Below, piece after piece: positions 8,587 to 17,558 of a DNA stretch of 64,000 nucleotides. Numbering within the stretch: position 1 is the stretch's first letter; every line of letters starts with the position of its first letter. This DNA is from a bacterium (GTDB lineage Bacteria > SAR324 > XYD2-FULL-50-16), in the NCBI GenBank assembly GCA_018829445.1, contig JAHJTV010000087.1, positions 124,001 to 188,000 on the forward strand. The letters run 5' to 3'. Made by a program: the position numbers and the translations under genes. The notes beneath the pieces are model-generated. The model was not told the origin of the DNA. It saw only the letters and a list, made by a program, of their open reading frames with translations, and did no database searches.

Positions 8587-10005
8587 TTAGACCGTGTAGA
8601 AAAGATCTAGGTATGCGTGAAGCATTTCGTTGATGAATTGATATCCTTCCAGTGAACTGGATATGCCGTAGATGGCGCTGGTTTCGGACGGTGTTCCCGC
8701 TTTTGATTTTGCATAGTCAACTCCCTCTTTCAAATCCTTGATCATTCGCTCTGCAATTCCCGGATTCACCGTCTGCGGTCTTGTTACACAGAAATGCAGG
8801 GCAGGTGGAAACTGGAAGACGTTGTAGCGCCACCCCTTTTGTTTCATAAAATCGTTGACATGATAGACATCCACTTCGTCGGAGCGAAAGCTAACGATAA
8901 AGGTTGGATCTCCAATAATCTTAAGTTCAGGAATTTCCTGGATGCCGGCTTTTATCTCATCAGCAACCTTCATCAAATCGCCGGCGATTTTCAAATACCC
9001 CTCTTCTCCCATATTAACCATTGCAGCCCACATGGAGGCGGTTAATCCACCGGATCGACTTCCCGAGGCCGAAGGTGATAAATAGGTTCCGCCTGGCCAT
9101 TCTGGATCTGTAAAGTACTGGTACTTGCGAAAATTCTTGTTGCGATACAATACAACCGATGTTCCTTTTAAACCATAGCCGTATTTATGGGTATCAGCAG
9201 ACATGGAAGTAAGTCCCGGCAGCCTGAAATCAAACAGAGGTAGCTGATATCCCAGTTTTTCGATCCAGGGCAGAATAAATCCACCCAGGCAACCATCAAT
9301 ATGAAACCAGAGTTTGTGTTTCAAAGCTAAATCCGACAAATCCTCCATGGGATCAATTAAGCCATAAGGGTAATTGCCGGCACTTCCTACGATAGCAACA
9401 GTGTTGGGAGTAATGGCTTTTTCCATCGCCTTCGGATCCACTCTGAAATCCGGTAAATCGCAGGGGATATCAACCATTTTGATCCCAAAATACTCTTCTG
9501 ATTTCCTAAAGGCAGAGTGGGCGGTTTTGGGCAGGAGAACCTCCGGATATTCAATCCCCTTTTCATTTCTTGCTTTATCCCGATAGACCTTCATTGCCAT
9601 CATGATACTTTCCGATCCACCCGAGGTCAGTGTCCCGCAGATTTCATCTTCGGGAGTATCTTGTTTGACCTTGTCTCCATTCAACATTGAGGCAGTCATG
9701 GCAACAATTTCACTTTCAAATTTGGACATGCTGGGGCATAAATCAGCCTGAATGATGTTAATATGTGAATAGAGTGAAAACACCTTATTCATAAAGGCTC
9801 GATGCTCATCCCCGGCGTGGTAAAAGGTTCCGGATGCCAGACCCGACTTCCACTTGGCATTCTCTTCAGTCGCCATGGTTTCGATCTCGTTGTAGATATC
9901 ATCCTTATCTCGTCCTTTGGCGGGTATTTGATGATAACTTTTAAATCTTCCCTTGTAAGGCTTGAAAGGATCCGGTTGTTGAGTGTTGTCTGTCTGTTCT
10001 GCCAT
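8587..10005 (-). CDS. PLP-dependent decarboxylase/lyase, sphingosine-1-phosphate lyase-like
   Basis: A fold-type I PLP enzyme of 472 residues in the group II decarboxylase superfamily. The arrangement HIDGCLGG (PLP-stacking and Asp region) followed by SADTHKYGYG resembles sphingosine-1-phosphate lyases more than glutamate decarboxylases. Lys274 in THKYG is the predicted PLP Schiff-base lysine. TSGGSESIMMA is the phosphate-binding glycine/serine loop. The start at 10005 is favoured over the ATG at 10017 because a GGAG lies 6 nt before it. It is 43 bp from a co-directional FGGY kinase gene and could share its transcript. A role in breaking down a phosphorylated long-chain amine or an amino acid is possible. 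No membrane segment typical of eukaryotic lyases is seen. Confidence 0.85.
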   Translation of the reverse strand: MAEQTDNTQQPDPFKPYKGRFKSYHQIPAKGRDKDDIYNEIETMATEENAKWKSGLASGTFYHAGDEHRAFMNKVFSLYSHINIIQADLCPSMSKFESEIVAMTASMLNGDKVKQDTPEDEICGTLTSGGSESIMMAMKVYRDKARNEKGIEYPEVLLPKTAHSAFRKSEEYFGIKMVDIPCDLPDFRVDPKAMEKAITPNTVAIVGSAGNYPYGLIDPMEDLSDLALKHKLWFHIDGCLGGFILPWIEKLGYQLPLFDFRLPGLTSMSADTHKYGYGLKGTSVVLYRNKNFRKYQYFTDPEWPGGTYLSPSASGSRSGGLTASMWAAMVNMGEEGYLKIAGDLMKVADEIKAGIQEIPELKIIGDPTFIVSFRSDEVDVYHVNDFMKQKGWRYNVFQFPPALHFCVTRPQTVNPGIAERMIKDLKEGVDYAKSKAGTPSETSAIYGISSSLEGYQFINEMLHAYLDLFYTV

Positions 10006-10048
10006 TTTGTTCTCCATTATAATTATTTCATCGGATCAGGAACATAGT

Positions 10049-11647
10049 TTATCTTTCATTTAATGATTTGAAAACTGCGCTGTTCTTTTTAAAAATCTGA
10101 CGATACTGGTCGTACATCTTGTTATACAAAGCAACATTTTCCTTTATTGGTTCAAAAATCCGTTTAATTTGAACCAGCTTTGGTATTTCGTCCGTTTTAA
10201 TCAGACCTAAACGGGAAAACCCGACCAAACCCGTGCCTCTGCAGGTAACCTTGTGCGGCTCTTCGAGTTGATGAATGGGAATATTTAAGACATCTGCATA
10301 TATTTGAGCCCAAACATCGGAAAGCGCTCCCCCACCTGCCATTCGAATAAAATCCATTTTCTTTCCCAGAAACCTTTCCACTGGCCCCAAGGCAGCTTTA
10401 CTGTTGAATGAAACTCCTTCCATCACCGCTCTGGTCAAGTGCGCACGAGTTGAATCCAGCGACAGATTAAAAAAACCGCCCCTGGCATTCTTATTCTCAG
10501 ACGGGGCGATGGCACCATTTAACCAGGGAAGGAACATCACCTTACCACTTCCGGGGGGAATATTTTTAACGATCTCATTGACTCTTTGATAACAATCTTC
10601 AGGTAATTTATTTTCTGCAAGCGCATCATTGTGCCACACAATATTCTTAAGGAAAAAATCAAGGCATTTTCCTCCCAGTCCCTGTTCACATATGAGCATG
10701 TACTTACCCGGAAGACAACCGGGGATAGAAGCGATTGAATTGAGAATGTCCGTTTTCTTTTGTGGAACATGGCCGTTGATATTTAATGAGGTTCCCACAT
10801 AAACCATCCCCTGGTGGTACCCTGTTACACCGGAGCCTATTAGAGCTGCCTGATTATCAAGCATGCCTGCGGTTACAAGGGTGGAGGGGCTCAAACCAAG
10901 TTCCTTGGAGATACTTGGTTTTATCGGGCCAATGATACCATCATTGGAAATCAGATCGGGCAGTTTTTCCCTATCCAGTCCGGTTGCTTTTATCAATGGA
11001 TCACAATAGTCTTTTACTCCCCAGTGACGATTGGAAGTAACCATAAAAATTGCAACTGTATGCTGGGATGCAGTGAATTGTCCTGTCAAACGTGAAGTTA
11101 AATAGTCTACCGGTTCAAAGAATTTGTGGGTTTTTTGATAAATTTCGGGGTGTGCATTCTTGATATAGAGAATATGGGCCAATGAATCCACACCTGATTC
11201 TATGGGGACTATTCCAGTGTGTCTTATCCATTTAAGTATTTTTCTGAGACCAAGCCCTTGAATACTGGGAAACCCTTTCATGATTGGTTGAGTATACTTT
11301 CCTCCCCTGCTGTCGAACCAGTGAATCGCATTCATAAGGGGCTTTGAATCCTTGTCTACCGGAACAATAACAGAAAACTGGGAATCACAGCATACAGCCA
11401 TAATGTTATCGGCCGGTATTCTGGAGGAAAATATCGCCTTTTTTGCAGCCCTCATTGCTTTTTGCCACCAGTCTTCCGCATCCTGCTCGGCTCCTCCATC
11501 CGGTAGTATAATCGTTTCGACAGGTTCTGTGATGATCGACAAGATTCGACCGGTATTCTCCACAACAGAGGCTTTAAGACTGGTACTTCCCAAATCGATT
11601 ACTAATACATACTTGCCGGAATCTGCTGGCTTTAGCTGATCAACCAT
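10049..11647 (-). CDS. FGGY-family carbohydrate kinase (xylulokinase-like)
   Basis: A two-domain ASKHA sugar kinase of about 532 residues, slightly longer than typical xylulokinases. The N-terminal FGGY domain has the phosphate-1 motif VIDLGSTSLKA. The C-terminal domain carries the adenosine motif RMAGGGALSDVWAQIYADVL and a GTGL segment. The likely acceptor is a ketose or polyol, but the specificity residues cannot be assigned by eye. The ATG at 11647 has AAAGG upstream; the longer reading would need a TTG at 11662. It lies upstream of and co-directional with the PLP lyase-like gene. There are no sugar transporter or isomerase genes alongside, so the pathway is open. Confidence 0.88.
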   Translation of the reverse strand: MVDQLKPADSGKYVLVIDLGSTSLKASVVENTGRILSIITEPVETIILPDGGAEQDAEDWWQKAMRAAKKAIFSSRIPADNIMAVCCDSQFSVIVPVDKDSKPLMNAIHWFDSRGGKYTQPIMKGFPSIQGLGLRKILKWIRHTGIVPIESGVDSLAHILYIKNAHPEIYQKTHKFFEPVDYLTSRLTGQFTASQHTVAIFMVTSNRHWGVKDYCDPLIKATGLDREKLPDLISNDGIIGPIKPSISKELGLSPSTLVTAGMLDNQAALIGSGVTGYHQGMVYVGTSLNINGHVPQKKTDILNSIASIPGCLPGKYMLICEQGLGGKCLDFFLKNIVWHNDALAENKLPEDCYQRVNEIVKNIPPGSGKVMFLPWLNGAIAPSENKNARGGFFNLSLDSTRAHLTRAVMEGVSFNSKAALGPVERFLGKKMDFIRMAGGGALSDVWAQIYADVLNIPIHQLEEPHKVTCRGTGLVGFSRLGLIKTDEIPKLVQIKRIFEPIKENVALYNKMYDQYRQIFKKNSAVFKSLNER

Positions 11648-12157
11648 AATACCTTTCTGCAATAGAGTTATAGGTTAACATAACCTAAATCTCGCCTGGT
11701 TTAAGAATTTCTATCTTAGCGTAACTGAACGCTATCAAAACCGGTTTGAAAAAAAAAGGATTTATCGCGCCAAGAAGGGTGAAAACCTGCCAGCTGAAGC
11801 TTGTATCCGTGGATATTGGTGGTTATGAATCTCTCTTCACAGGTTAAAAAAGAGATGAAACCCGATTGCAAATTGAAATTGCACTGGATATGCTGGGCTT
11901 TTAAAAGGATGGTGAAATTCCTGGAAGTGACAAGATTATTGGGTTGAATCGATGTAAGATCATTCAGGTTACCGAAACCTGATGACAACTTTTTGAACGG
12001 TAGGGCGGCCATGTAAGGCCGCCTTGCCATATTCCTTGCTCCGATAACGTATCTTAAAATATATGTATATGAGTGTTAAAGCCATGATTCTTGCCTTACG
12101 GAAAATGAGAATTGAATGGACAAAGGTAAAAAACAGCAGCAGTTAAGGAGATAAGAT
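11648..12157. other. 510-bp intergenic region between divergent genes
   Basis: No convincing gene. A 104-codon minus-strand frame covers part of it but has no family resemblance and overlaps a REP-like palindrome. The interval should hold the promoters of the FGGY kinase and AraC-type regulator genes. Confidence 0.5.
11997..12024. repeat. REP-like palindromic unit
   Basis: acggtag followed by ggcggcc-atgtaa-ggccgcc, a 7-bp GC-rich stem with a 6-nt loop. It shares the acggtagggcggcc core with the doublet at 14377-14444, with the loop in the opposite orientation. Confidence 0.75.
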
Positions 12158-13171
12158 TTGCACAAGCAGATGATCCCGGGGTTTAGTGCCAGATGGTTAC
12201 TAAAAGCCATTAGACATTTTGGTGTAAAGCTGGACAAAGTCCTGGCAGGAACCGGCCTGGAACTGGATTGGCATGAAAAGCCCGAAGGCAATCTTACCTA
12301 TGCCCAATACATCCGGTTGGCAGAAAATGCTTTGAAGGAGACCGGCGAACCTGCCCTGGGTATTAAAGTTGGAGAGTTTTATAACCTGGCGGATTACGGC
12401 GTGTGGGGCTATGCCATCATGAGCAGTTCGACACTGGGTGAAGCCCTGGCCATATCACAGAAGTTCTGGGATTTAAACGGTGCTCTGGTGAATCCTATCA
12501 TCAAAACGGATGAGAATGATATCATCATTGAGGTTTTTCCTGCGTTTAGTTGTACGGATGAAAGAATATTCATCTTTGCGGTAGAGGAATATTTTTCAAC
12601 CGTCATCGCTTCTGCAGAATTTTTATCACGACAATCAATTCCCATGAAAGAGGTTCACCTGTCCTATAAAAAACCGGCCTATGCCTCTCTTTATACGGAT
12701 CTTTTTAAGAAAACGCCTGTTTTCGGTGCCTCCTCCACCTGGTTTCGGTTTTCCAGGGATTTTATGAAACTGCCTACCGTTATGGGTCATCCTACCATGC
12801 AGCAGATCTGCATCAATTATTGCGAAGAGATTTTAAGCTCATTACGCAAATCTGACAGGCTGGTGGATGAGATCCGCCAGCATCTGGTCTCCTCTCTCGG
12901 CAGGTATCCATCGATTGAGGAAATTGCCCATCAACTCAATATGAGCCAGAGGACATTAAGTCGGAGACTGAAAGAGCGTCAAACATCTTATCAACAGATT
13001 CTGAATGAAGTAAGAGCGGGATTGTCCAAAGAATATTTGATCAACACCAGCTTAACCATTGCCCAGGTTTCAACATTGGTGGGCTTCAGTGAACCGAATA
13101 CTTTCAGTAAAGCATTTAAAAAATGGCATGGGAAAAACCCTTCTGTTCTGAGAAAAGAGATTCAAATGTAG
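12158..13171 (+). CDS. AraC-family transcriptional regulator (OruR/ArgR-like)
   Basis: A 337-residue regulator. Residues about 20-210 match the Arabinose_bd ligand-sensing domain (Pfam 12625) found in OruR/VirS-type AraC proteins, with GVWGYAIMSSSTLGEAL as a typical stretch. Residues about 240-335 form the two helix-turn-helix motifs: IEEIAHQLNMSQRTLSRRL and the second ending EPNTFSKAFKKWHGKNP. The start is a TTG at 12158 with AAGGAG 7 nt upstream. The aminopeptidase gene follows 56 bp downstream in the same direction and is a plausible target. In this subfamily the ligand is often an amino acid or lipid-like compound; it is unknown here. Confidence 0.9.
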   Translation: MHKQMIPGFSARWLLKAIRHFGVKLDKVLAGTGLELDWHEKPEGNLTYAQYIRLAENALKETGEPALGIKVGEFYNLADYGVWGYAIMSSSTLGEALAISQKFWDLNGALVNPIIKTDENDIIIEVFPAFSCTDERIFIFAVEEYFSTVIASAEFLSRQSIPMKEVHLSYKKPAYASLYTDLFKKTPVFGASSTWFRFSRDFMKLPTVMGHPTMQQICINYCEEILSSLRKSDRLVDEIRQHLVSSLGRYPSIEEIAHQLNMSQRTLSRRLKERQTSYQQILNEVRAGLSKEYLINTSLTIAQVSTLVGFSEPNTFSKAFKKWHGKNPSVLRKEIQM

Positions 13172-13227
13172 TTTTTAAATCTCTAATCTACTGTAAAAAA
13201 AGATCACTATAACAAAGTAAGGAAATC

Positions 13228-14340
13228 ATGAAAGATTCAAGACTTGATAAACTGGCAAACCTATTGGTGAATTACTCGGTGAAGGTAAAGCCAAAAGACA
13301 ACGTCTATGTCATCTGTGACGAAGTAGCGATTCCCTGGATGAAGTCGGTTGTCCAAGCCGGTATTAATGCCGGTGGTTATGTGGAGTCACTGATAGAATG
13401 CCAGGAGTTGAATGAAATCAAATTAAAACACGCCACGGAAGATCAACTCATGCAAGGTAATCGATTGATGGCTGAAATAGTTCGTGACGCAGACGTTTTA
13501 CTGACCGCCTGGGGCGGACGTAATACCAAGATCAATGCCAATATAGGTTCGGAGCGCATTCAACTGGAGCGAAGATCGCAGAAAAAGTGGCGGGAGGTTT
13601 TCTCTCGAAAAATGGGGGAAGGAACCCTGCGCTGGTGTGGTACGCAGTTTCCTACCTTCTCCGATGCTCAGGAAGCGAATATGAGTCTGTCAGATTATGA
13701 AGATTTTGTCTTTGAAGCCGGTCATCTGCAATTGGACAATCCCATTTCAACCTGGGAGAAAATCAGTAAAGAACAACAGCGATGGGTAGAATACCTGGAT
13801 GGCAAACAAGAGTTAAATATTATTGCAAAAGACACGGATATCAAGGTTTGTGTTGCCGGCAGGAAATGGATCAATTGCGACGGCAGGGTCAATTTTCCTG
13901 ACGGCGAAGTCTTTACCTCTCCCGTTGAAAATAAAATTGATGGGCAGATCACCTTCAGTTTCCCCGGGATATATGCAGGAAAAGAGATCGAGGGGATCTA
14001 TCTTGAGATTAATAACGGACTGGTCACCAAAGCCAGGGCTAAAAAAGGGGAAGATCTGCTGAAAGCCCTAATTGAAACCGACGAAGGATCAAATCGTTTT
14101 GGAGAGGTGGCTATTGGTACCAACTACAATATCAAAACCTTTACCCGCAATATGCTCTTTGACGAAAAAATAGGGGGAACCATTCACATGGCTTTGGGAG
14201 ACTCAATGGTTGAAGCTGGCGGCGTTAACCGGTCAACCCTTCACTGGGATATGCTTTGCGACATGAGAACAGAAGGCAAAATCTTTGCAGATGGCGAGCT
14301 TTTCTACAAAAATGGGAAATTCCTGGAATCTGTGCTGTGA
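13228..14340 (+). CDS. M29-family aminopeptidase (aminopeptidase T/AmpS-like)
   Basis: A cytoplasmic metallo-exopeptidase of 370 residues, the usual family length. The M29 metal-ligand blocks are visible in order: FPDGEVFTSPVE, RFGEVAIGTN, TIHMALG and STLHWDMLCDM, giving the two Glu, two His and Asp that bind the co-catalytic metals. The ATG at 13228 follows AAGGAAATC. It sits behind an AraC-type regulator and may be controlled by it. It would trim N-terminal residues from peptides, which agrees with the peptide and proline catabolism genes further right. Confidence 0.92.
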   Translation: MKDSRLDKLANLLVNYSVKVKPKDNVYVICDEVAIPWMKSVVQAGINAGGYVESLIECQELNEIKLKHATEDQLMQGNRLMAEIVRDADVLLTAWGGRNTKINANIGSERIQLERRSQKKWREVFSRKMGEGTLRWCGTQFPTFSDAQEANMSLSDYEDFVFEAGHLQLDNPISTWEKISKEQQRWVEYLDGKQELNIIAKDTDIKVCVAGRKWINCDGRVNFPDGEVFTSPVENKIDGQITFSFPGIYAGKEIEGIYLEINNGLVTKARAKKGEDLLKALIETDEGSNRFGEVAIGTNYNIKTFTRNMLFDEKIGGTIHMALGDSMVEAGGVNRSTLHWDMLCDMRTEGKIFADGELFYKNGKFLESVL

Positions 14341-14376
14341 GTTTAAAGCTGTTTTAGAATAAAATTTATGTTTTTA

Positions 14377-14444
14377 ACGGTAGGGCGGCCTTACATGGCC
14401 GCCTTTGAGTTAGTTCTGGCGGGGATGTAACCCCGCCCTACCGT
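14377..14444. repeat. REP doublet (two hairpins within an outer palindrome)
   Basis: The outer arms are acggtaggg and ccctaccgt. Inside are two 7-bp GC-rich hairpins, ggcggcc-ttacat-ggccgcc and ggcgggg-atgtaa-ccccgcc. It lies between the aminopeptidase and ftsK genes and could also act as an mRNA 3' end. It is related to the single unit at 11997-12024. Confidence 0.85.
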
Positions 14445-14552
14445 AATCCTTGCAACAGCAAAATATTCTTAAAAAGCGCTTATGATACAGTATCTCCTGG
14501 TATTGACTGAATCGGGATACTGCTTTAGGTTGTTCAAAACAGTCATTTTCGA

Positions 14553-16328
14553 ATGACACTGACTGATAACCCTTTGAGAATCAATTCTATGTTATTCAAT
14601 AGTCGAGCTGTCAAAATAATCCTTTGTTTTTTATTGGTATTAGCCGGAATATTCACTTTTATCACAGTTCAGACACCCAGCAAAACCGGTCTTATCGGGC
14701 AGGGCTATTACAGCACCATCCTCATTCCCTTTTTCGGGCATGGTTCAAAATTGATCGGTTATTATCTGATTATTTGCGGAGCACTGATTCTGGTAACCAG
14801 CAAGCAGCTATTAAGGATCACCGGGGTTACGCTGATAATGCTGCCGGTAATGACATGGACTGACAACTACTATATTACGGAGGTTTTTCCGGCACAGAGT
14901 GCACTAAATCATTTCATGAGATCATCGGTTGGGATGTTCATCGGGAATGCGGGATTGCTTCTGGTTGAACTCGTTTTTGTGATCTTCGGTACTTACCTGC
15001 TCCTTTATAAAACAGACCTCAAGCCCAGTTCCATCAACCTGTTCCGAAGATCGATCCCGGGCTCCGAACCGGAATCGAAAGAAAAAATGACCGAAGAAGA
15101 ACCTGAAGAGATTGACGAGGTTGAAGCTGAGATTAAGCCCCTCCCCAAAAAACAGCCACTTCAGCCAAAACTTAGACTGCAGGGAGAAAAGGAGGAGCCA
15201 GCAGGGCGTAAGGTTATCCTAAATCTTAAACCATACAGGAAAGCGTTCCAGAAACCGAAAATCAGCGATTTCAAAAAACAGCCCGCCGATTCTGTCAGTT
15301 ATGGAGAAAAAAAAGAGCGGATCAAGGAAGTATTTTTATCATTGGGAGTTGAGGTCAATGTAGGCACAGTTATAGGGGGGCCCTCTGTTGAACAGTATGA
15401 GATTATTCCCGGGAAGGGAGTCAAACTATCCCAGATTCGGAAACTGGATGAAGATCTCTCCCTGGCTCTAAAAAGTAAGGTGCTGATAACATTTAATACT
15501 CAGGGAGCTCTGTGTGTCGAAGCCCCGATGGCCAAAAGGCGAACGGTGTTTTTCAGGCGGCTGCTGGAAACAGCAACCGACACCGAGGCAAAATTGCCCG
15601 TGATTCTGGGAGTTAATGCTTCATATGAAACCTACAGTTTTGACCTGGCTGAATTGCCTCATCTTTTAATTGCAGGAACAACCGGGTCCGGTAAGAGTAT
15701 CCTGGTCAAAACCCTGCTGGCTTCGATCATGTACAATTTGACTCCCAATGATGTTCGCTTGGTATTGGTAGATCCTAAACGGGTCGATTTTGGTATTTTT
15801 AATGCTTCTCCCTTCATGGCCTGCAAAGTGATAACAGATATGGAGGATGCCTCCTTTGTTTTGCAGACTCTGGTTGACGAAATGGAAGACCGGTATGACC
15901 TCCTCGAAAGAAGTAATGCATCCAACATCGCCTCCTATAATCAATCGGCCAAAGCCGGCAGACAATTGCCCTATATTATTGCCGTGGTTGATGAGTTTGC
16001 GGATCTGATCATGGGAGATAAATCGGATATCGGTGACAATATTATCAGAATTGCGCAGAAAGCCCGCGCCTGCGGGATTCATTTAATTCTGGCCACGCAG
16101 CGTCCATCGGCAGAGGTAATCAGCGGTCTGATAAAAGCGAATGTCCCCGGAAAAATCGCCCTGTCTGTCTCCTCGGCCATAAATTCCAAGATCATAATTG
16201 ATCGCACCGGAGCTGAAAAGCTGCTGGGAAAAGGGGATATGATATTTATCTCACCTGAACTCAAAGATGGTGTGCGATTGCAGGGAGCTTTCATCTCGGA
16301 TGATGAGATTATGAAATTCATGAAATGA
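14553..16328 (+). CDS. ftsK: FtsK/SpoIIIE-type DNA translocase, short form
   Basis: A membrane-anchored DNA motor of 591 residues for chromosome segregation at the septum. Several hydrophobic helices (about 20-160) are followed by a short charged linker (about 165-250) with acidic and Pro/Lys-rich runs. Then come the alpha and beta motor domains. Walker A is GTTGSGKS with Lys381, and Walker B is IIAVVDEFADL. ATQRPSAEVI and KIALSVSS are signature FtsK segments. The protein stops shortly after GDMIFI...DDEIMKFMK, so the C-terminal gamma (KOPS-reading) winged-helix domain is absent. The first ATG has no ribosome site; the ATG at 14589 is an alternative. Confidence 0.88.
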   Translation: MTLTDNPLRINSMLFNSRAVKIILCFLLVLAGIFTFITVQTPSKTGLIGQGYYSTILIPFFGHGSKLIGYYLIICGALILVTSKQLLRITGVTLIMLPVMTWTDNYYITEVFPAQSALNHFMRSSVGMFIGNAGLLLVELVFVIFGTYLLLYKTDLKPSSINLFRRSIPGSEPESKEKMTEEEPEEIDEVEAEIKPLPKKQPLQPKLRLQGEKEEPAGRKVILNLKPYRKAFQKPKISDFKKQPADSVSYGEKKERIKEVFLSLGVEVNVGTVIGGPSVEQYEIIPGKGVKLSQIRKLDEDLSLALKSKVLITFNTQGALCVEAPMAKRRTVFFRRLLETATDTEAKLPVILGVNASYETYSFDLAELPHLLIAGTTGSGKSILVKTLLASIMYNLTPNDVRLVLVDPKRVDFGIFNASPFMACKVITDMEDASFVLQTLVDEMEDRYDLLERSNASNIASYNQSAKAGRQLPYIIAVVDEFADLIMGDKSDIGDNIIRIAQKARACGIHLILATQRPSAEVISGLIKANVPGKIALSVSSAINSKIIIDRTGAEKLLGKGDMIFISPELKDGVRLQGAFISDDEIMKFMK

Positions 16329-16639
16329 GCACCGTAGCAAGCAGCGGGGGATCTGTATGTCATTCCGGCTTTGAGCCGGAATCCATATTAATTACAGCGC
16401 AGTAGTATAGTGGATCCCGAATCGAGTCCGGGATGACACGGCACTGTCAGTAAGAAGCCAAGTTTTCAGCTTCGAAATGGGGATTAAACCCCGAAGTTTC
16501 ACAATAAAAATATGTTAGCCGGGAATCGATTATTTCTTCCAATCCTCCTGGCAGAAAAAATCGCAAATTTGCGATTACAAGAGGTGTTAAACCTGCCATA
16601 CTGGACTTTTTCTTTTTTTAAATATCGATAAAATATGTC
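16329..16639. other. 311-bp intergenic region
   Basis: No gene. It holds a REP-like doublet and AT-rich DNA that probably includes the acyltransferase promoter. Confidence 0.5.
16359..16437. repeat. REP-like doublet of a second type
   Basis: Inverted copies of gtcattccggc...ggaatcc and ggatcccg...cgggatgac face each other. Each contains its own hairpin: tccggctttgagccgga, and tcccgaatcgagtccggga. Together they form a clover-like structure immediately after ftsK. It is distinct in sequence from the ggcggcc-type repeats. Confidence 0.8.
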
Positions 16640-17539
16640 ATGTTTGGTTTTATTCCGGGAATTGTACGAGGCGTACTGATTCTTCTCACTCTTACTGTGA
16701 ACCTGTTCTTCTGGGTTGTTTTTCTGTTACCGTTCGCGGTTATTAAACTTGCTTTACCTCATAAACCCGTCCGCAGAATCTGTGATGTTGCCTTAAACTT
16801 CATCTGTACACGCTGGGCTTCCGTGAATGGTTTTGTGCTAACGTTCGTCAACAGTATCAATTGGCATATTGAGGGTATTGACAATCTATCAATGAAAGAC
16901 TGGTACCTGGTTCTGGCTAATCACCAAAGCTGGGCGGATATTGTTGTCCTCCAATATGTTCTTAACAACCGTATTCCCTACTTTCGTTTTTTCTTAAAAA
17001 AAGAACTGGTCTGGCTGCCAATATTTAATTTTGTATGGGCTGCATTGGACTATCCCTATATGAAACGCTATTCTAAAACGTTCCTGAAGAAAAACCCGCA
17101 TTTGAAAGGCAAGGATATCGAAACCACAAAAAAATCCTGTGAAAAATTCAGGGATACTCCCGTTTCCATTATGAATTTTGTGGAAGGAACCCGATTTTCC
17201 AAAGAGAAGCATACGCGGCAAAACTCTCCTTACAGGTACCTGTTGCAGCCAAAGGCAGGAGGAGTTGCTTTCGTGCTCGCTGCCATGGGAAATCAATTAA
17301 CCTCCATATTGGACGTAACCATAAAATATGAACCAAAAGCGCTGGGGATATGGGATTTTTTCTGTGGTCGGGTTCCGGAAGTAACCGTGCGCGTAGAACA
17401 CATTGCCATCACTGAAGAGATAATAGGGGACTATTTTAATGATGAGGCATTTAAGAGTCGCTTTCAACATTGGACCAACAAACTCTGGGGAAAAAAAGAC
17501 TTAACATTAGGGACGCTCCATGGAGAGCGCCCCAATTAG
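16640..17539 (+). CDS. lysophospholipid-type acyltransferase (YihG/PlsC family)
   Basis: A 299-residue membrane-bound acyltransferase. A hydrophobic N-terminal anchor (about 5-40) precedes the catalytic block I, NHQSWAD (the HxxxxD motif, near residues 94-100), and block III, FVEGTRF (near 182-188). The length, the anchor and the YRYLLQPKAGG segment resemble E. coli YihG, an acyltransferase acting on lysophosphatidic acid-like substrates. No ribosome site is evident at the ATG. It is convergent with putA, with an imperfect palindrome around the stop. The acyl donor cannot be deduced. Confidence 0.88.
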   Translation: MFGFIPGIVRGVLILLTLTVNLFFWVVFLLPFAVIKLALPHKPVRRICDVALNFICTRWASVNGFVLTFVNSINWHIEGIDNLSMKDWYLVLANHQSWADIVVLQYVLNNRIPYFRFFLKKELVWLPIFNFVWAALDYPYMKRYSKTFLKKNPHLKGKDIETTKKSCEKFRDTPVSIMNFVEGTRFSKEKHTRQNSPYRYLLQPKAGGVAFVLAAMGNQLTSILDVTIKYEPKALGIWDFFCGRVPEVTVRVEHIAITEEIIGDYFNDEAFKSRFQHWTNKLWGKKDLTLGTLHGERPN

Positions 17540-17558
17540 TTCAACCGGTATTATTCTA

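Noticed and set aside
11716..12030. A 104-codon minus-strand frame in the gap before the AraC-type gene
   Set aside because: It has no ribosome site and no family resemblance, and its start region is the REP-like palindrome.
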